From Betaproteobacteria bacterium (GTDB taxonomy: Bacteria > Pseudomonadota > Gammaproteobacteria > Burkholderiales > Usitatibacteraceae): a stretch of DNA of 8,628 bases. The stretch lies in assembly GCA_016720925.1 (NCBI GenBank), contig JADKJR010000033.1:1-8628 (forward strand). The letters run 5' to 3'. Of this stretch, positions 7,373-8,628 are shown piece by piece. The notes under the pieces were generated by a model. The model worked only from the letters and a program-made list of their open reading frames with translations, was not told the DNA's origin and searched no databases. The position numbers and the translations under genes are program-made. Position 1 is the stretch's first letter; every line of letters starts with the position of its first letter.

Positions 7373-8628
7373 ATGGTTCAATCGAAACGCCCGAATGTTC
7401 GCGATGGCCCTGACTCGCTGACGTTGCTTGACCTCGCTGTTCCTGATTCGGGAAAGCATGACACGGCGCTTTTGTCCGTATCGACCAAACAATTCCGCGC
7501 GCTCTTTGGGAGCGTGTGGGTCATGCATCCAGCGATCATGCGAGTGGGCGGATGACTCGCTTTATTTGGCAGCTTGGTTGTTGGTAAAAGATCGCATGCT
7601 CGGGCAGAGGGAGGTATGGCTCTTCGAACAGGACCCGAAACCAAATCATCAGACAAACATATGGGCGTCAGCTCATGAATTCTCTCAGGAAGAATTGTGC
7701 AATAACTGGATAACACAAATTGATAGTGTCCGTCAGTCTGCACCGGCTTGCGAGTGGGATGAGCTTGTTGGTCAGGCCGACCATATCTGGGTGAGAAAAG
7801 GTCTTCCGGAAATGTCGGCAACACTTAAGGCGCCGCTCACACTGGGTGTTGGCATTGGCGATGGCGGTGGGCCCTGTTTGTTTGCTCTATTTTCCGAAGC
7901 GACCTTCGACCGATCGATCGTTCAGCTTATTCTCGACAGCATCCTGCAAGCGGTGACTTCAATCGCAGCCGAGCCAGCGTCGCGCTTGGGGAAATAGACA
8001 TTCTCGGTGACAGGCAACAGGCGATTTTATCTGTATGGAATCCGCCGCTACCTTCATACGATCAGAACCAAACCGCTGACAAGCTCTTTGACAAGCAAGC
8101 AGCCGCAAGTGGTGAACAAGTAGCGCTGGCCTGGTCGGACGGGCAGATGACTTATCGGGAACTGGGCTCCCCGGTCCGACCAAGTAGCGAAGCTTTGCTG
8201 GAAAATGGCGTATCCAAGGGCTGCGTTGTCGGCGTCGCGCTAGAGCGGTCGGCGGATACCATTGCGGTGCTTCTGGGCATATTGAAAATCGGCGCTGCCT
8301 ACCCGCCGTTAGACCTCAGAATCCACAAGAGCGACTTTCATTCTTGCTTAGTGATACGGCAACGACACTTGTAGTAACCAACGCGCTAGGCCGCGAAAAG
8401 TTTTCCGCAATGGGTAGATGTTTTGGATATCGCGAGTTTGTCTGCGGGCCTGCGAAAGGAAAGCGATATTGCCAGCAGAGATTTGCCCGGCACATCAAGC
8501 GATGGCGAGTCGGTCGCCTATATCATACACCTCGGGCTCCACAGGTGAGCCCAAAGGGATCGAGATTTGCCACCGCTCGATCATAAGGCTGGTGAAGAAC
8601 GTCAGCTATGTACGACTTGGCACGGAAG
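7373..8628 (+). CDS. NRPS, 3'-partial: partial condensation domain then adenylation domain, frameshifted
   Basis: The first 210 or so residues resemble only the C-terminal lobe of a condensation domain: LYLAAWLLVKDRMLGQREVW (about 7563-7620) matches the lobe's conserved 'LAAW...L.GQ' segment, and SEATFDRSIVQLILDSI then LGEIDIL (near 7988) match its end and the linker. The donor half with HHxxxDG is absent. The adenylation domain follows: SVWNPPLPSYDQN, LFDKQAAASGEQVALAW, MTYRELG, GVALERSADTIAVLLGILKI (motif A1-A2 region), AAYxPLDLR, then YIIYTSGSTGEPKGIE (A3 phosphate loop, about 8518-8565); the window ends soon after. The substrate pocket residues lie beyond it. Shifts near 7540, 7988 (G run), 8172 (C run), 8190, 8322, 8410 and 8530 are all repairable by one base. 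ATG 7373 is the best start; GTG 7331 is an alternative. The lack of a full condensation domain suggests an initiation module (inference). Confidence 0.85.

Noticed and set aside
1..8628. Insertion sequences, tRNA or rRNA genes
   Set aside because: I looked for transposase motifs, terminal inverted repeats with target duplications and tRNA arms and saw none; the frameshifts are not associated with any insertion.

Overview
The window carries one strand of tightly packed genes (all on +) that look like an accessory secondary-metabolite locus of a proteobacterium. Base composition looks moderately GC-rich by eye. The adenylating ligase and the AsnB-type amidotransferase resemble families common in Beta- and Gammaproteobacteria, so a betaproteobacterium is my best guess, but nothing here fixes the taxon.

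Layout: (i) 1-1930, a glutamine-dependent asparagine-synthase-like amidotransferase, entered just downstream of its N-terminal cysteine; (ii) 1952-3490, a stand-alone AMP-forming acyl ligase about 20 bp further on, with a good ribosome binding site; (iii) 3491-3855, a spacer with no recognisable gene; (iv) 3856-4110, a free-standing acyl/peptidyl carrier protein; (v) 4141-5122, an NAD-synthase-like ATP-pyrophosphatase; (vi) about 5155-6109, a HemK/PrmC-type SAM methyltransferase; (vii) about 6119-7176, a GNAT acyltransferase whose reading frame runs straight on from the methyltransferase; (viii) 7177-7372, a short spacer with clustered AT-rich palindromes; (ix) 7373-8628, the beginning of a nonribosomal peptide synthetase (NRPS), with half a condensation domain followed by an adenylation domain that leaves the window just after its ATP-binding loop.

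How they may work together (inference): the ligase activates a carboxylic acid and loads it on the carrier protein. The AsnB-like and NadE-like enzymes, both ATP-dependent amide-forming families, could amidate or condense that acid. The methyltransferase and GNAT enzyme would decorate it, and the NRPS would extend it. I do not recognise this exact set of genes as a described pathway.

Nearly every gene is broken by single-base frameshifts, many in short G or C runs. After mental repair, almost all catalytic motifs are intact. The pattern fits uncorrected indel errors better than old pseudogenes, but the breaks are uneven: dense at 120-930, 4050-4760 and 7530-8530, absent over about 1361-2930. 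The coordinates below therefore give the extent of the repaired genes, not of single open frames.
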